Made by a program: the position numbers and the translations under genes
In this document: positions 1 to 10,644 of the stretch, piece by piece
How the letters are laid out: each line of letters opens with the position of its first letter
Position numbering within the stretch: position 1 is the first letter of the stretch
Assembly: GCA_963422465.1 (NCBI GenBank)
Contig: OY730172.1
Location: 2,790,001 to 2,854,000, forward strand
Length of the DNA stretch: 64,000 bases
Source: Lichina pygmaea
Lineage: Eukaryota; Ascomycota; Lichinomycetes; Lichinales; Lichinaceae
Direction of reading: 5' to 3'
Notes under the pieces: model-generated
What the model was told of the DNA's origin: nothing
The model's input: only the letters and a program-made list of their open reading frames with translations
Databases searched by the model: none

Positions 1-1839
1 GGTGCGGACTCCGGGTACGAAGCCTTCGCTGTTGCTTCTGATCCGCTCGCTGCCGACCAGAAAAGGAACGACACCCGACCTCCGTGGTCTATCGTGTGAG
101 GTGTGGTTGAGGATTCCGTTCTGCTGTGTCTCAAGCCGATGTTGAGACCTCGATGGGATTGGTGGTATCGGCAGCCGTTGTGACGATATCAGACTCTTGG
201 CTGAAGTTGAGGCCGAGGATGATGACGCCGAGAGCGACGAAGCCGGTGTTGTCGACGAGGATGGATCTAGGTCCATACTCGTGTTGGTCCGGACCCTGAT
301 CGGGAAGCGGCCACTGGCGGTCCGCTTTGGTAAGCGATTCGACGGCTGGCGATCCATCATGTCGGCAATGCTATCGGCGACGGTGGTGGTGTGATATCCC
401 ACCACCACCACCAGGACCACCGCGGTCCTGGATGACAGGCACACGCTCCCGCGAGGACAGCCTATCTAACTGTTCTCGATAGCGAATAGAATCTCTCAGG
501 TCGCATCGTCTTCTACCATCGTCGCTTCAGTCACAGTCGCCTCCTACAAACGACCAACGATGGGGAAGGTGAGTTGCACGCGTCCGATCGACGTACATTG
601 CTTGCCATTCACGCCGTCCACCTCGCACAGGCACGGACAGACCACCCAAGTCCTGTCACTACGGTACCACGTGGGCGCTCAGAACCAAGATAGGCGGCGA
701 TATTCGATATGGATCATGAAGGGGCATCGTCGTCCTTCTCTTTGTCGTCACAATCAAGTTGCTGTCTACGTATTACACTTTGTCCTTTGGCGTGTAGTCC
801 GTCCAATCGTTGCTTTTTGTCGCTGTTTCGGCCGCAGCTGATTATCTCGTTTCCGAGCCAGCCCCCGCCGAAGTTTCGTCGGCCATCGGAGCCCCTTGAA
901 ACAACCTGACTTCAATCCCAAGGGTACGGATAGACTGCGGGAGTTCGGCCCAAGATAAAAGTACTCATGATACGAGTTCCATAGATAGACAGCAGAGTCT
1001 GCACGATGCTACGGCTCGGTTCCTGGTGCCTGACCATCGCTACCGTAGCGTTGCAAGGGGGGCCAGGAGCACCATCACGTGCCTAGCACTACTCGCATCT
1101 GGTGTGGAATCGTACGTACTCGTATGTCAGGAACACCCCTCATTCATACGTACCAGTACGTTACGTACTGGTAAAAGTCGCCTGCTGATACTTTACAGTA
1201 CCGTACTGATAGGTACATATGTACTTCCGTACGGGTGCTGCCTGTGCTGACAAGGCGATGGAAAAGAAAGCCAGCCTCTCAGTATCCGATGCTTCTGTCT
1301 GGTGCTGGTGAACAAGGCCACGTACCCACAAACAAGACAACCTGACCGCCCTATGCTAGGCAGTGCCCAGTCACCACCTCAAAGCAGTACTTTGTGCAAA
1401 AACATCTGCCGTCTTTCATATTGCAAGGGAGCCTTGTGAAGCAGTTCTTCATCTGGATTGGTGACAGCTCTGTCAGTCATGTGAAGAGAATCCACATGAA
1501 TGCTTCTTCAATGCACTCAAGTATCTGATCAGAGAAGGAGTGTGATCGCTGTATCACACACACCTTTGATATCGCAGCAGCCCTTGCAGTGTAGAAGACA
1601 GTGGCGTCTTCGAAACCAGAAACACAACAGGCACAGTTTCTGTCAAAGTTCTGCACAGAGTAGAAATATCTTTCTTGAACACGTTCATAGCCCTGGCCTA
1701 AACAATCCGAGTGGTCCGGGACTGTTGTCAGCTTCAGTGCAGCCGAAGGCGATGGGCTCCTTGAACCGAAAAGGTGGTGTCTGGCTCGCGTCTCGGCGTC
1801 TCAAGTTTGCAGCTCGTATCTCCCAGTTCTGTATCTGAG
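1..1839. other. Gene-poor stretch with no supported gene
   Basis: I see no convincing gene. Open frames are short, lack recognisable domains and have no clear splice partners. A frame that runs in from the left edge closes at a TGA at 97-99 and could be the 3' end of a gene outside the window, but 32 residues are too few to judge. The stretch 1111-1235 is dense in GTAC/TACGTAC palindromes. Confidence 0.5.
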
Positions 1840-2058
1840 CTAGAACCAGGGACTGACATGCAGTATCAGGTCCAATTCTGGTCCTTCAGGAACAGGAAAG
1901 GGCATTGATCGTGACCCAATGCAGTATTGAAAGCATGGAAACATCTGCAAAGCCAACGGAGCACCTTGCCAGTTTACATCACCAAATGCAGGCTGATATT
2001 GCATGGCTGTGACAGTCACAATAGACAATGCAGCAAGAACAGCAGTTACGAGCTGCAT
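1840..2058 (-). CDS. Candidate small secreted protein (weak)
   Basis: This 72-residue frame starts at an ATG at 2058. Its first ~19 residues (MQLVTAVLAALSIVTVTAM) look like a signal peptide: short, hydrophobic, with small residues at the end. The mature part has only two cysteines (FPCFQYC) and several prolines, and I do not recognise a family. The frame can be extended upstream to 2301, but that extension is arginine/proline-rich and lacks a signal peptide, so the internal ATG is preferred. The region could also be one exon of a longer or decayed gene, because other short frames lie on the same strand at 2501-2683 and 2792-2995. No function is proposed. Confidence 0.25.
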   Translation of the reverse strand: MQLVTAVLAALSIVTVTAMQYQPAFGDVNWQGAPLALQMFPCFQYCIGSRSMPFPVPEGPELDLILHVSPWF

Positions 2059-2301
2059 GATGACCAACCCTTGCTGGCCAGGACTCGAGATGAAACGGAA
2101 AGAAAGAGCGAATGGTGGGTATCCTCTTCTCCTATGGACTGGAGGGACTGCGCCGTCTACTCGTAGAGTTGTCAATGCAGAAGGGGAAGGGAGGGGGCCA
2201 TGGCGTCCTTTATCTGCAAGCCGAGGAGCTGTTGCAGGAGCCCGCCACCATGGTCGAAGCCCCCCGGATTCCCGACCACCCGTGGCCTCTAGGCTCGTCA
2301 A

Positions 2302-3484
2302 GAGGTCTCGGTTCGAACGTTATGCGGATGGAAAGGAAATCAAGGGAATTGCCAAAGTCTTTGACACGCTTCACACAAAATCAAGCGCTGCCTGTACGGT
2401 ACGAAGTACGAGGCGTACTTCCGTAAGCGTCCTACTCTTGCCTCATGCAGTCTTTGATGATACCATTTCAGACGTGCCATGAGTGCTGCACGCCCACCTA
2501 CTATGCCTTCGTATTCGTCTCGTCGTTCACAGACGAGTCTTGTGCAAGAAAGCTCTCCCTCGGCACAGGATAGTACATGGAGCCCCGTGAGACACGGATG
2601 GACTGATGCTTGCGATCGAAACCTCGCATATTGAACCTCAAGCTCTGGAATAAATATCTTCCTATCCCAAGCAGAAAACGCAAGCAGAGATATTACTCCG
2701 TCAAGGGTCCCTTCACGTCAGCCCTCTCAGGGGACATGCCCTATACAATTACTGCATCGCAAGAAAGCTGATTGACGCTGCTGTATCATGATCAGAGGTA
2801 GAAAGACTCACGCCGAGGATTAGCATCATCGTCTGCAGCAGCCATCGACTGGCCTCCATGGACCGAGAAGCCTTGGCGACGAGCTCCCAATGGAGCTGAT
2901 GTTTCCTTAGCCCTGAAAGACATGCCTGTTAAGACCAGACTGCTAAGCAGGGCAGCTAAATTGTATGTCCAGTGCGTGAGGCAAAACCACTCCAACTCCA
3001 GAGGATAGGGTCTTCTATGACCAGATACATGTCCCTCTTCTTGAGCTCAACCTGCTCCACCCCGATGTTCGAGAACCAGCCTTGAGCGTCTGCGAAAAAG
3101 TGCTTGACCGACAATCAACCATACTGGGGCTCCTTCCCTCTATATGCTAGAGATAGGGTGCTCATCCTTTCCTTACAGTAGTCCACCAGATTCAGTACAA
3201 GTAGTTACCGTAAGACAGCAGTAGCCGTATGAACATACGAAAGGGCTTCATACCCCGAAGCGGTCGACAGGTCTGATGGACACGACGCAAGACGCAGATC
3301 ACTTCGACGAGCCACGGCCCGGTTTGGTATAGGTCTGTGGGGCCGCTGCTTCTCCTGCGGACGTACGGAATACTGTACTGCTGTTGTTTAAGCAAAAAAG
3401 CCATCAGATGACGCAAAGTCCTGTCATATACCCTTGATATGATACATGCACAAAACGGGAGCGTTGAGATTCCGGTTCCGATCG
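2302..3484. other. Intergenic stretch, possible decayed gene on the minus strand
   Basis: Minus-strand frames at 2792-2995 (containing MAAADDDANPR just before a GTGAGT donor) and 2501-2683 could be exons of a small or degenerate gene. They cannot be joined into anything recognisable, so no gene is called. Nothing else is seen. Confidence 0.35.
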
Positions 3485-4424
3485 CTATGGAGGCGAACGG
3501 GAAGACCAGCTGCTACCGGCTAAGCCTCGCTGTGCATAATCCTGCGTCGTGGCCGCCGATGCCGCCGTATCGGGGGCGGGCGGCGGCGGCGCCGGTGCTC
3601 CCTCGCCCACGTCCGACGGCGCGTCGTCGCTCGACCGAGAATCGCCGTCGTCCCCACCGACTTCCTCGCCGATATCGGAGTAGGACGCCTGCCGCATCTG
3701 TTCTTGAATCTTGCCCTGCTCGAAGGCCCACGCTTTGAAGTCTTCGTACTGCTTGTCCTCGAGCTCCATACCAACTTGCATATACGACTTGCCGAAGTAT
3801 GCGCCCACCGCGAGGGCTTCCTCCTTGGCCACCCGTCGCTCGACATCCTGCTCGTAGCGGACCTGATAGAACTCCCGCCGGGCTTGGTCGTAGGCCTCCT
3901 CCTCGGTCATGTGCTGGTCGTTCTGCATCAGCCACATCTGGCGTTGGATTACACTGTATGACCAACCATCAGCGTCGTAACTTTTCACGCCTTTTTCGAT
4001 CACGGTTGCTCCGTGACTGTGGTAAAGAGAGAAGAGTCTGACGCTACCTTTCGCCGTCGGTTGCCCGACCTGGCTGCCGGAGTCGACTCCAATCGGTGCG
4101 GTGCGAGTCCTTGCCGTCGCCCTCTAGGACAATCCTCGGCCGCGCCAGTTCCCACGGATGATCCGTGAAGAACTGATGGCGGAGCCGGTCCTCGGGATAG
4201 ACTATCGAGACTGCCTGGTACATCTTGCTGGGTTTCTTGACTCGTCGCTTCTTTGTCGACGATATGCGCTCTTGCTGTACGGGCTGCGTCCGAACCATCG
4301 TCTCTGCCGGCGGCAACATCTTGACGACATCGAGCCAAGGAGGCACCGTCCTCAGCCGAGGCGTTTTCAGGTATTGTTTGACGGCGTGGTGAACCAGTAG
4401 TGGTCGTAGATCAATCCTTCCCAT
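3485..4424 (-). CDS. rsm25: Mitochondrial small-subunit ribosomal protein mS23 (Rsm25 family)
   Basis: This gene encodes a mitochondrion-specific protein of the small (37S) mitoribosomal subunit. Two exons are inferred: 4424-4048 and 3953-3485. The 94-nt intron runs from GTAGCG to CATACAG with a CTGAT branch site and restores the frame as ...GES|VIQRQMWL. The product is about 281 residues. Family hallmarks are visible. The N-terminus starts MGRIDLRPL and continues with VPPWLDVV. Next come KPSKMYQ and EDRLRHQFFTDHPWELARPR. The second exon carries QRQMWLMQN, AYDQARREFYQVR and GAYFGKSYMQVGMELED. The C-terminal ~60 residues are acidic and then proline/alanine-rich, and probably disordered. The gene is divergent from the PPR gene, with 267 bp between the start codons. 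The family call is firm; the exact C-terminus is less important. Confidence 0.85.
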
Positions 4425-4691
4425 TACGGCAGTTGTGATGGCAGCGGCGCCGACGTACAGCTGTAGCTGCAGATGATGCCGCTGACTATGATGATGATGC
4501 TAGGATATCGTAGATTCCAGGCACCGCAAATGCTGTTGACGCAGCAGCTATGTTGAGATAGACGTAAATACGCGGAGAAGGACCGTGCAAAAATATGGTT
4601 CGCCCATCAGTCATCCATCCCGACGGACTTTTCCACCAGAGAACCCATCTCCATCAAAACCAGCCTTTTCATCAGAGCTCAATGTTCCACG
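4425..4691. promoter_or_regulatory. Shared divergent promoter, mS23 / PPR protein
   Basis: Only 267 bp separate the start codons of two divergent genes whose products both act in mitochondrial gene expression (mS23 leftwards, PPR protein rightwards). The spacer must hold both core promoters. No TATA box or known operator stands out. If the PPR protein really starts at the later ATG at 4845, the spacer is correspondingly longer. Confidence 0.5.
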
Positions 4692-6623
4692 ATGGTGAGT
4701 CGGACCGTCGCACAAAGGTCGGAAGACGGTGCTGAAATATCGTGTTCATGTACCAGATCGCTGGCCGACCCGTTCCTAGCACCCTGCATCACCCATCGGC
4801 CGCGACATTTTTGGTCTGATGGCGGTCACCATGCACGCCCTCTCATGTCCTTACCTTCCAGCATTGGCCCTCTCCCGAGCACTGCCACCGCCCTTACCAA
4901 AAGATTCCGGACGTGGAAGCAGTTGCTCACGTCGCGGCACCGGCCTGCTTCTTGTGCCGTCGTCGGCGAAGCTACATCAGAGTCATCCATTCAACGGGAG
5001 CGGCCATTCCACACGATGGGCAGCATCTTCGTCAGCGCCATGATGCGTGCCGGCAGCTCCATGGATCAGACATCCGTGCTAGGCAGGGCATCAATGGATG
5101 TGCCAGGTGGCGGCAGGATTCGCAATCACTGCGCTCGGCGTGGAGCCCGGCTGTCCAAACCGACCTGCAGACTTCAGCACACGGCGACCCTCGACAAGGA
5201 GCCACAGTTTCCCGGCGCAGACTCGACGATTCGGCAAGAGTATATCGACCTCCTAGACTACTATGGCGAGCCTCCGGCTAGAGTCAAGGGTCCCGCGGCG
5301 GGCAGCTCAGAGCCTGTTGAAGCAGCCGACCACATCCAGGGTCACTCCCGGCCGGCCAGAGACCTCACGGCCGACGAACCGACGAAAACCCCCGAGGAGA
5401 TCCGTGCAGTCGAAGCCTTGAGGAGGGCTCTGGCCGACCCAGCCACTCTTCCGGATGCGCTTTTCGCCGCCTATCGAGCTCTCCCCGTACCTCGCGTACC
5501 GCTGTTGGCACGCGTCACGATTCGAAGGCTCCTGCGGAGGCTCTCCTCGCCCACGAGGAAGAACAGGTCGTTGATGATGCAGTATTTCTCCGTCGTGGAC
5601 GACGTCAAGGCCGCCGGTGTGCCGTTGACCAGGGCCGAGTGGACGTCCGCCATCGCGTTGGCCGGCCGATGTTTCGCCCGGGTTTCGGCCGCGGACGTCG
5701 AGGCGGCGCTGCACATGTTTCGTTCCATGGAGAGTGAGTCGGATCTGCGCCCGAACCAGGTCGTCTTCAACGTGCTGTTCAACATGGCCGCCAAAGCACA
5801 GAAGTACGCGCTCGCCGAGCTGATCATGCAAGAGATGCGCGAGCGAGGGCTCGAGCTCGATCGGTTCGGCCACATGGCGCTCATCTTCTACCAGGGACTG
5901 CGGCGGGATGGCGACGGCATCCGGACCGCCTATCGGCGGATGATCGACGATGGCTACATTGTCGACACCGTCGCCCTGAACTGCGTCATTTCTGCTTTGT
6001 TGAATGCCGGCGAAGCTCCAGCGGCTGACAACGTCTACCGGCGTATGAAGCAATTTCACGCCAACCACAGCGGTGCGCCGCTGCCGCCAACACGATGCTG
6101 GGCCATCCGTAGCGTTGGGAAAGCGCTACAGCGGCTGAGCCGAGACGCACGAGCGGATCCCGAACGGCAGAAACGGCTCCAGGAGAAAGCCATCATGGCA
6201 CCCGATCTGAGGACATTTCGGCTACTGATCCGTCACCATTGCCAGCAGACGGGCAGGCTCGACGCAGTGACGACTCTGCTCGAGGACATGCCATCCTACG
6301 GCGCGCCGTTGCACGCTTCCGTCTTCCAGGCGCTCTTCCAGGGCTTTGCGCTGCATGGCGGGGCTCGGCCGGGCGAGTGGACGCTCGAGCAGCTCGACGA
6401 CGTCTGGGCCGCTTGTGCTTACGCGGACAGCCAAGGCGCGCAGGAGATGCGTCTCGGCCACTGGCTGATCATCTGGTGTCTACGGGCGTACAACAGATGC
6501 GGGGGGAGGGCGCGGATGCTCACCGTCTGGGACGAGGCGCGAGAGCGATGGCGACCACCGGAAGGGGAGCTGCACATGGTTCAGAGAGCTATCTACGCGA
6601 TGCTCCGGCGGGGGCGGAGGTGA
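4692..6623 (+). CDS. Pentatricopeptide repeat (PPR) protein, probably mitochondrial
   Basis: This is an uninterrupted frame of 643 codons. Residues ~330-560 show the PPR pattern of paired helices: NVLFNMAAKAQKYALAELI, then EMRERGLELDRFGHMALIF, then RRMIDDGYIVDTVALNCVIS, then APAADNVYRRM. A further pair contains DLRTFRLLIRHHCQQTGRL. PPR proteins bind single-stranded RNA and in fungi mostly control processing or translation of mitochondrial transcripts. The first ATG (4692) is followed at once by GTGAGT, so it may be weak or lie next to a splice donor. The in-frame ATG at 4845 begins a Ser/Arg-rich, acid-poor segment (MSLPSSIGPLPS...) that looks more like a mitochondrial presequence, so the true start may be there. 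The RNA target cannot be read from the sequence. Confidence 0.8.
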   Translation: MVSRTVAQRSEDGAEISCSCTRSLADPFLAPCITHRPRHFWSDGGHHARPLMSLPSSIGPLPSTATALTKRFRTWKQLLTSRHRPASCAVVGEATSESSIQRERPFHTMGSIFVSAMMRAGSSMDQTSVLGRASMDVPGGGRIRNHCARRGARLSKPTCRLQHTATLDKEPQFPGADSTIRQEYIDLLDYYGEPPARVKGPAAGSSEPVEAADHIQGHSRPARDLTADEPTKTPEEIRAVEALRRALADPATLPDALFAAYRALPVPRVPLLARVTIRRLLRRLSSPTRKNRSLMMQYFSVVDDVKAAGVPLTRAEWTSAIALAGRCFARVSAADVEAALHMFRSMESESDLRPNQVVFNVLFNMAAKAQKYALAELIMQEMRERGLELDRFGHMALIFYQGLRRDGDGIRTAYRRMIDDGYIVDTVALNCVISALLNAGEAPAADNVYRRMKQFHANHSGAPLPPTRCWAIRSVGKALQRLSRDARADPERQKRLQEKAIMAPDLRTFRLLIRHHCQQTGRLDAVTTLLEDMPSYGAPLHASVFQALFQGFALHGGARPGEWTLEQLDDVWAACAYADSQGAQEMRLGHWLIIWCLRAYNRCGGRARMLTVWDEARERWRPPEGELHMVQRAIYAMLRRGRR

Positions 6624-6973
6624 TACGCAGGAGCTGCTTCTCTTTGACGGCCTATGCGTCATCGAATCTAAGCGTCCGATGTTGCTCTTCAATGTACTTC
6701 CGTACATTCATAGATCTGCGTCCTTCGGGTAGCTTACAAGAAGGCGAGTACTCCATATACGTGTTGGCTCTTGCCGTGATCACAAGTCCCTGCGCAGTCC
6801 TCATATGAACACGGGTTGCACGTATCGTGTATCAGTAGTTTTGACGTTACGGTAGTGCCCCTCCATCTACGCCCAACACGTCCTCCGGAGCACGACGATG
6901 ACCCGGAAGGGGCACTGCACGCGCATAGAAACGAATCTTGCTACACCATGACGACCGTTGATGGACGACTGCC
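6624..6973. other. Spacer between PPR and RecQ genes
   Basis: This 350-bp tandem spacer must hold the PPR terminator and the RecQ promoter. No conserved element was recognised. Confidence 0.4.
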
Positions 6974-9276
6974 ATGTCAAGGAAAGGCCGAAAGCCCGAT
7001 CTCCTATGGACGCTCCGAACCGTCTTCGGGAAGCCCGATTTCAGGTACGATCTCAGCACTCCTGGTACCAGGACGACAGCATCCGCCGATTCTAGTCGAG
7101 ATGCTGATCAATTGGTGGCTGGGCTAGGCCGATGCAGCGAGAGATCATTCTCGCTGCTCTCGACAAGCACGACATCTTCCTGCAGGCGGCAACGTCTTTT
7201 GGGAAGAGCTTGTGCTTTCAGCTCCCCGCGGTGATTGATCATGGCAGTGGGGTTCCCCGAAGCTTGCCTACAGTATGGCTGGAGCAGATGCTGATGTTCC
7301 GGTGCAGTCACCGTCGTGGTGTCACCTCTTCTGGCGTTGATGGTAGGACTACATATAGGGACATCGTCTCCGTGAGATCGAGTCATCTTTGCTGATCAAC
7401 ATGCCGCATTCGCCGCCGTACCAGGAGAATCAAGTATCGGCTTTGCGTGCTGCTGGCATCGAAGCGGCTACGATCAACAGCACAACGCCCTACTCCGAAA
7501 GACAGCTGATCCTGCGGGACCTCTCGTGTGGACACCCCATCACTCGGCTGCTCTACGTGACTCCGGAACTTTGCACTGTGGACTACTTCCGTCGCCACCT
7601 ACGGACCGTGCACGAGCAGCGCGAGCTTTCTAGAGTGGTCATCGACGAGGCCCATTGCATCTCCGAATGGGGACACGATTTTCGTCCGTCCTTCAAGCAG
7701 CTAGACTTCTTCAAGCGTGACTTTCCGGATGTTCCGGTCATGTGTCTGACGGCGACCGCGACGCAGCGCGTTCGAGAGGACATTATCCAGACCCTGGCGT
7801 TGGCGGCGTCAACGTGCCACCAGGGGCTGACGGAGATCGAGACTACCAGAAGCAGCGCTTCTCAAGGGAAGCTGAAGATCTTCAGCGTCCCGACAGGCCG
7901 CAGGAACTTGCATTACGAAGTGCGGTTCAAATCGGACGAGGTCGACCATTTCAGTGACTTTCTCGCCTGGCTCCGGTCCGTCCATCGGCGTCGACGGGAG
8001 AACGACGCCCGCCGAACCCAGTTGGAGAGACAAGGCCAACGGCCTGACAGAGTCAGCGGAATCATCTACGTGCTGTTCCGCCGCGACAGCGAGGCGCTGG
8101 CCGAACGACTGTGCTCGCACGGCATCGCCGCCAAGCCTTATCACGCCGGACTCGGCAAAGCGGTCAAGGAGGATCATCTGCGCGGATGGATCAACGATGA
8201 GGTGGGCTACGACGTTATCGTCGCGACGACAGCGTTCGGCATGGGCATCGACAAGAGCAACGTCCGCTTCGTCGCTCACTGGCAGATGCCCAAGTCGTTT
8301 GAGGGATTCTACCAGGAAGCCGGCCGAGCCGGCCGCGACCAGAAGGCCGCCGCCTGTGTGCTGTACTACTCCCGAGAGGATCGGGAACGGGCGCTGTCGC
8401 TGTTGAGCGCATCGTCGACATCGGGAGCAGCGCTCCACGGGACGGATGCGATTGCGCGGCGGCGAGACCGCTCACTAGAGAACGTGGCCGCTCGACGTCA
8501 GTCGCTCGAAGCTGTAAGTGCCGAAGTGCTGGTTCTCGCCTCGGTTCCTGGGCTCTCCCAGCCATAGCTCATGGGAGTCTGTATTTTGCATTTTTCAGTT
8601 TGTTTCGAACTACCTTTTTCCGTTATCTTCATAACCGCTGCATTGTCTGCGCTTCACCATTTTGATAGTGGATGATTCACATTGCTGTTGCCTTGTCCGT
8701 CTTGACATGTCACAGCATATTCTTTCCTTCTCCAACAAGCCCTCAAACAGCTAAATTGTGAAACAGCTGGTGTCTTACTGTGAATCTACGTCCGAATGCC
8801 GCCATGCTCTAATTCGACGATATTTTGACGACAGCCCTCGACCCTCGGTCGCTACCATCGCCCCGGCCCTTCCTGCCGGTGCCAACCCCACCTGCCGTCC
8901 CACATCCATTTCCACCAATGTGCCCGCTCCAGCCAACGCCCCGCGCCAGAACACTCAATCCGACCAAAACCCAGAAACGAGGACCTACGCATCGGCGGAC
9001 ACAGATGAAGTCGAATGCGACTACGCGTGCGACTTCCACAAAGACAGGGAGGCGTTGGAGAGAGCGAAACAAGTAGGGTTGATGCCTGTCGACAGCGACT
9101 ACTACGGTGGGTACAACCACGGTAAAGGCTTGCGTCAGCGGCATCTGCTCGATGGCTATCGAACTGACGCGTATGCAGACGGCCCACCAATTGGTCCGCC
9201 GTACGGTGTTCGCGGCTTGGTCTTGAGGCTAGGATGGGTGCCGCCCGAGCGCATCGATCAGATTGTTGAAGGATGA
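6974..9276 (+). CDS. Compact RecQ-family ATP-dependent DNA helicase
   Basis: Five exons are inferred: 6974-7044, 7128-7246, 7308-7342, 7425-8513 and 8767-9276, giving about 607 residues. The frame stays open through all joins. Motifs run in order. Motif 0 is FRPMQREI. Walker A is ATSFGKS (~45-51). Motif Ia is VVVSPLLALM. Walker B is DEAH (149-152), followed by the RecQ-specific CISEWGHDFRP. Motif III is TATAT, and motif VI is QEAGRAGRD (~371-379). The last exon supplies the RecQ zinc-binding segment: Cys 443 and 449, then CDYACD (522 and 526), with an insert of ~70 residues between the cysteine pairs. There is no clear RQC winged helix or HRDC domain, so it resembles small fungal RecQ proteins rather than Sgs1/QDE-3. 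RecQ helicases unwind 3'-5' during recombination and fork repair. The second intron uses an uncommon GTGGGG donor, and the last intron is long (253 nt). Confidence 0.85.
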
Positions 9277-10644
9277 AAGGAGATGCGAGCGATTGGGGGG
9301 CTGCTTGAGGGTCTATATGAGAGGCAGAGTGTTAGTGGGAGAGAACGTGTGCTGCACATTTGACAGACACCTGCCTACTGATAGATAACGTACCCGATAG
9401 ATTGTACTGACAGTTTACTACCTACCTACCGACAGGTACTGTAAGCAGGAGTATCTACGGGCCTGGTTGTTGCCTACCGTGCCCACCCACCGACAGATGA
9501 CTATACCTACCTGCTGACTGATAGCTATACCTACCCACAAACTGACAGATAAGTATACTTACTGTACATTAGCAGATGAGCACATCTACCATACCGACAG
9601 ATACACAAACCTACATCACCGCACCAACAGCAATGCTTCATATCGGTATCCATCACGCTAAAGGCTAGTGGTCTCTGCCAGGAAGCACCATCCACCACTC
9701 TCCTTCTCCTCCTCTTCCTCCTCCCCTTCTCTTCTCTGTCTCTGTTTCTTCGCTCTTCTTCCCTGCTTCCTCCCCTCTCCCCATCGTCCCGCTCCCCTAC
9801 TGCGCCACTCCCCCCCTCCTCCCCTTTTCTATTTTTCGAACTAGCTTGGCCTAGTCTACGAGTCTTGTTCCACCATCTTCTCAGACCTACTGCCGTCGCA
9901 TAGAGTACAATCAAGGTAACTTATATCCGCAGCCAGAGGATGTACAGATGTACTTGAGAAGACGGAAGAGAAAGAGAGGGAAAGGGGAGGAGGGAGGTGA
10001 CATTACTCACAAGAGTGTTTGATGGGGCATGACGTGACATGATTGTGCTGTAGTCCGCCGTGTGATACTATAGTAGCCTCTACGAAGATGATGGTAATTA
10101 TACTTTAGCCTCTACGACAATGATGCTATAGTTTATCCTCTACGATAATAATAATACAGTAGCCCCTGCGACATGATACTATAGTAGCCCCCCACAACAA
10201 CAATAGAGCTGTGAATTCAACTGAAGAAACCAAGAAACACTCATGGCCTTGATGGGTTGGTTGTTGTGCGTTTGATAATGATTTCATGGAAACTGTGATG
10301 ACATTCTTTCTTGAGATGGGAGAGGGGAGAAATTGGTTGGGGGGGAAGAGAGAGAGAGAAGAGTAGCCAGAGGATGTGCAGGAGCCAACTTGGTGAGATT
10401 CAACTCCAGTCGCATAGGCTGCTCGCCGGGGAGAAAAAAAAAGGAAGAAAGGAAAGGGATTGGGAGTCGAGACGACGAGTGTAGGTTGCTACTGAGAAAA
10501 GGAGAGCAGATTTTGATTTCATGACATGGAGTATGGGAATCATTGCTTTGATCGATCAGTCGGAGTGCAGACTTGTCTCGGTGTCGATCATTCAGCCAAG
10601 CGGTCAATAATCAATCGGCCAGCTGCCCCATAATGTTGTCACGC
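9277..10644. other. Convergent intergenic region with low-complexity DNA
   Basis: This lies between the 3' ends of the RecQ and KH-protein genes. It holds CTAC/CCTAC-rich DNA (9410-9560), a strongly pyrimidine-rich plus strand (9690-9830) and a degenerate tandem repeat (10064-10200). The open frames here come from biased composition; no gene is supported. Confidence 0.55.
10064..10200. repeat. Degenerate tandem repeat, ~28-38 bp unit
   Basis: About four or five imperfect units contain the core TAGCCTCTACGA(C/A) followed by ATGAT/ATAAT and CTATAG. It lies in the convergent spacer and has no coding potential. Confidence 0.5.

Noticed and set aside
197-909. Three short plus-strand frames near the left edge
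   Set aside because: No conserved segment, no splice logic, composition-driven.
5307-6068. 253-codon minus-strand frame over the PPR gene
   Set aside because: Shadow of the GC-rich PPR coding strand; no recognisable motif.
7809-8438. 209-codon minus-strand frame over RecQ
   Set aside because: Antisense shadow of the helicase core.
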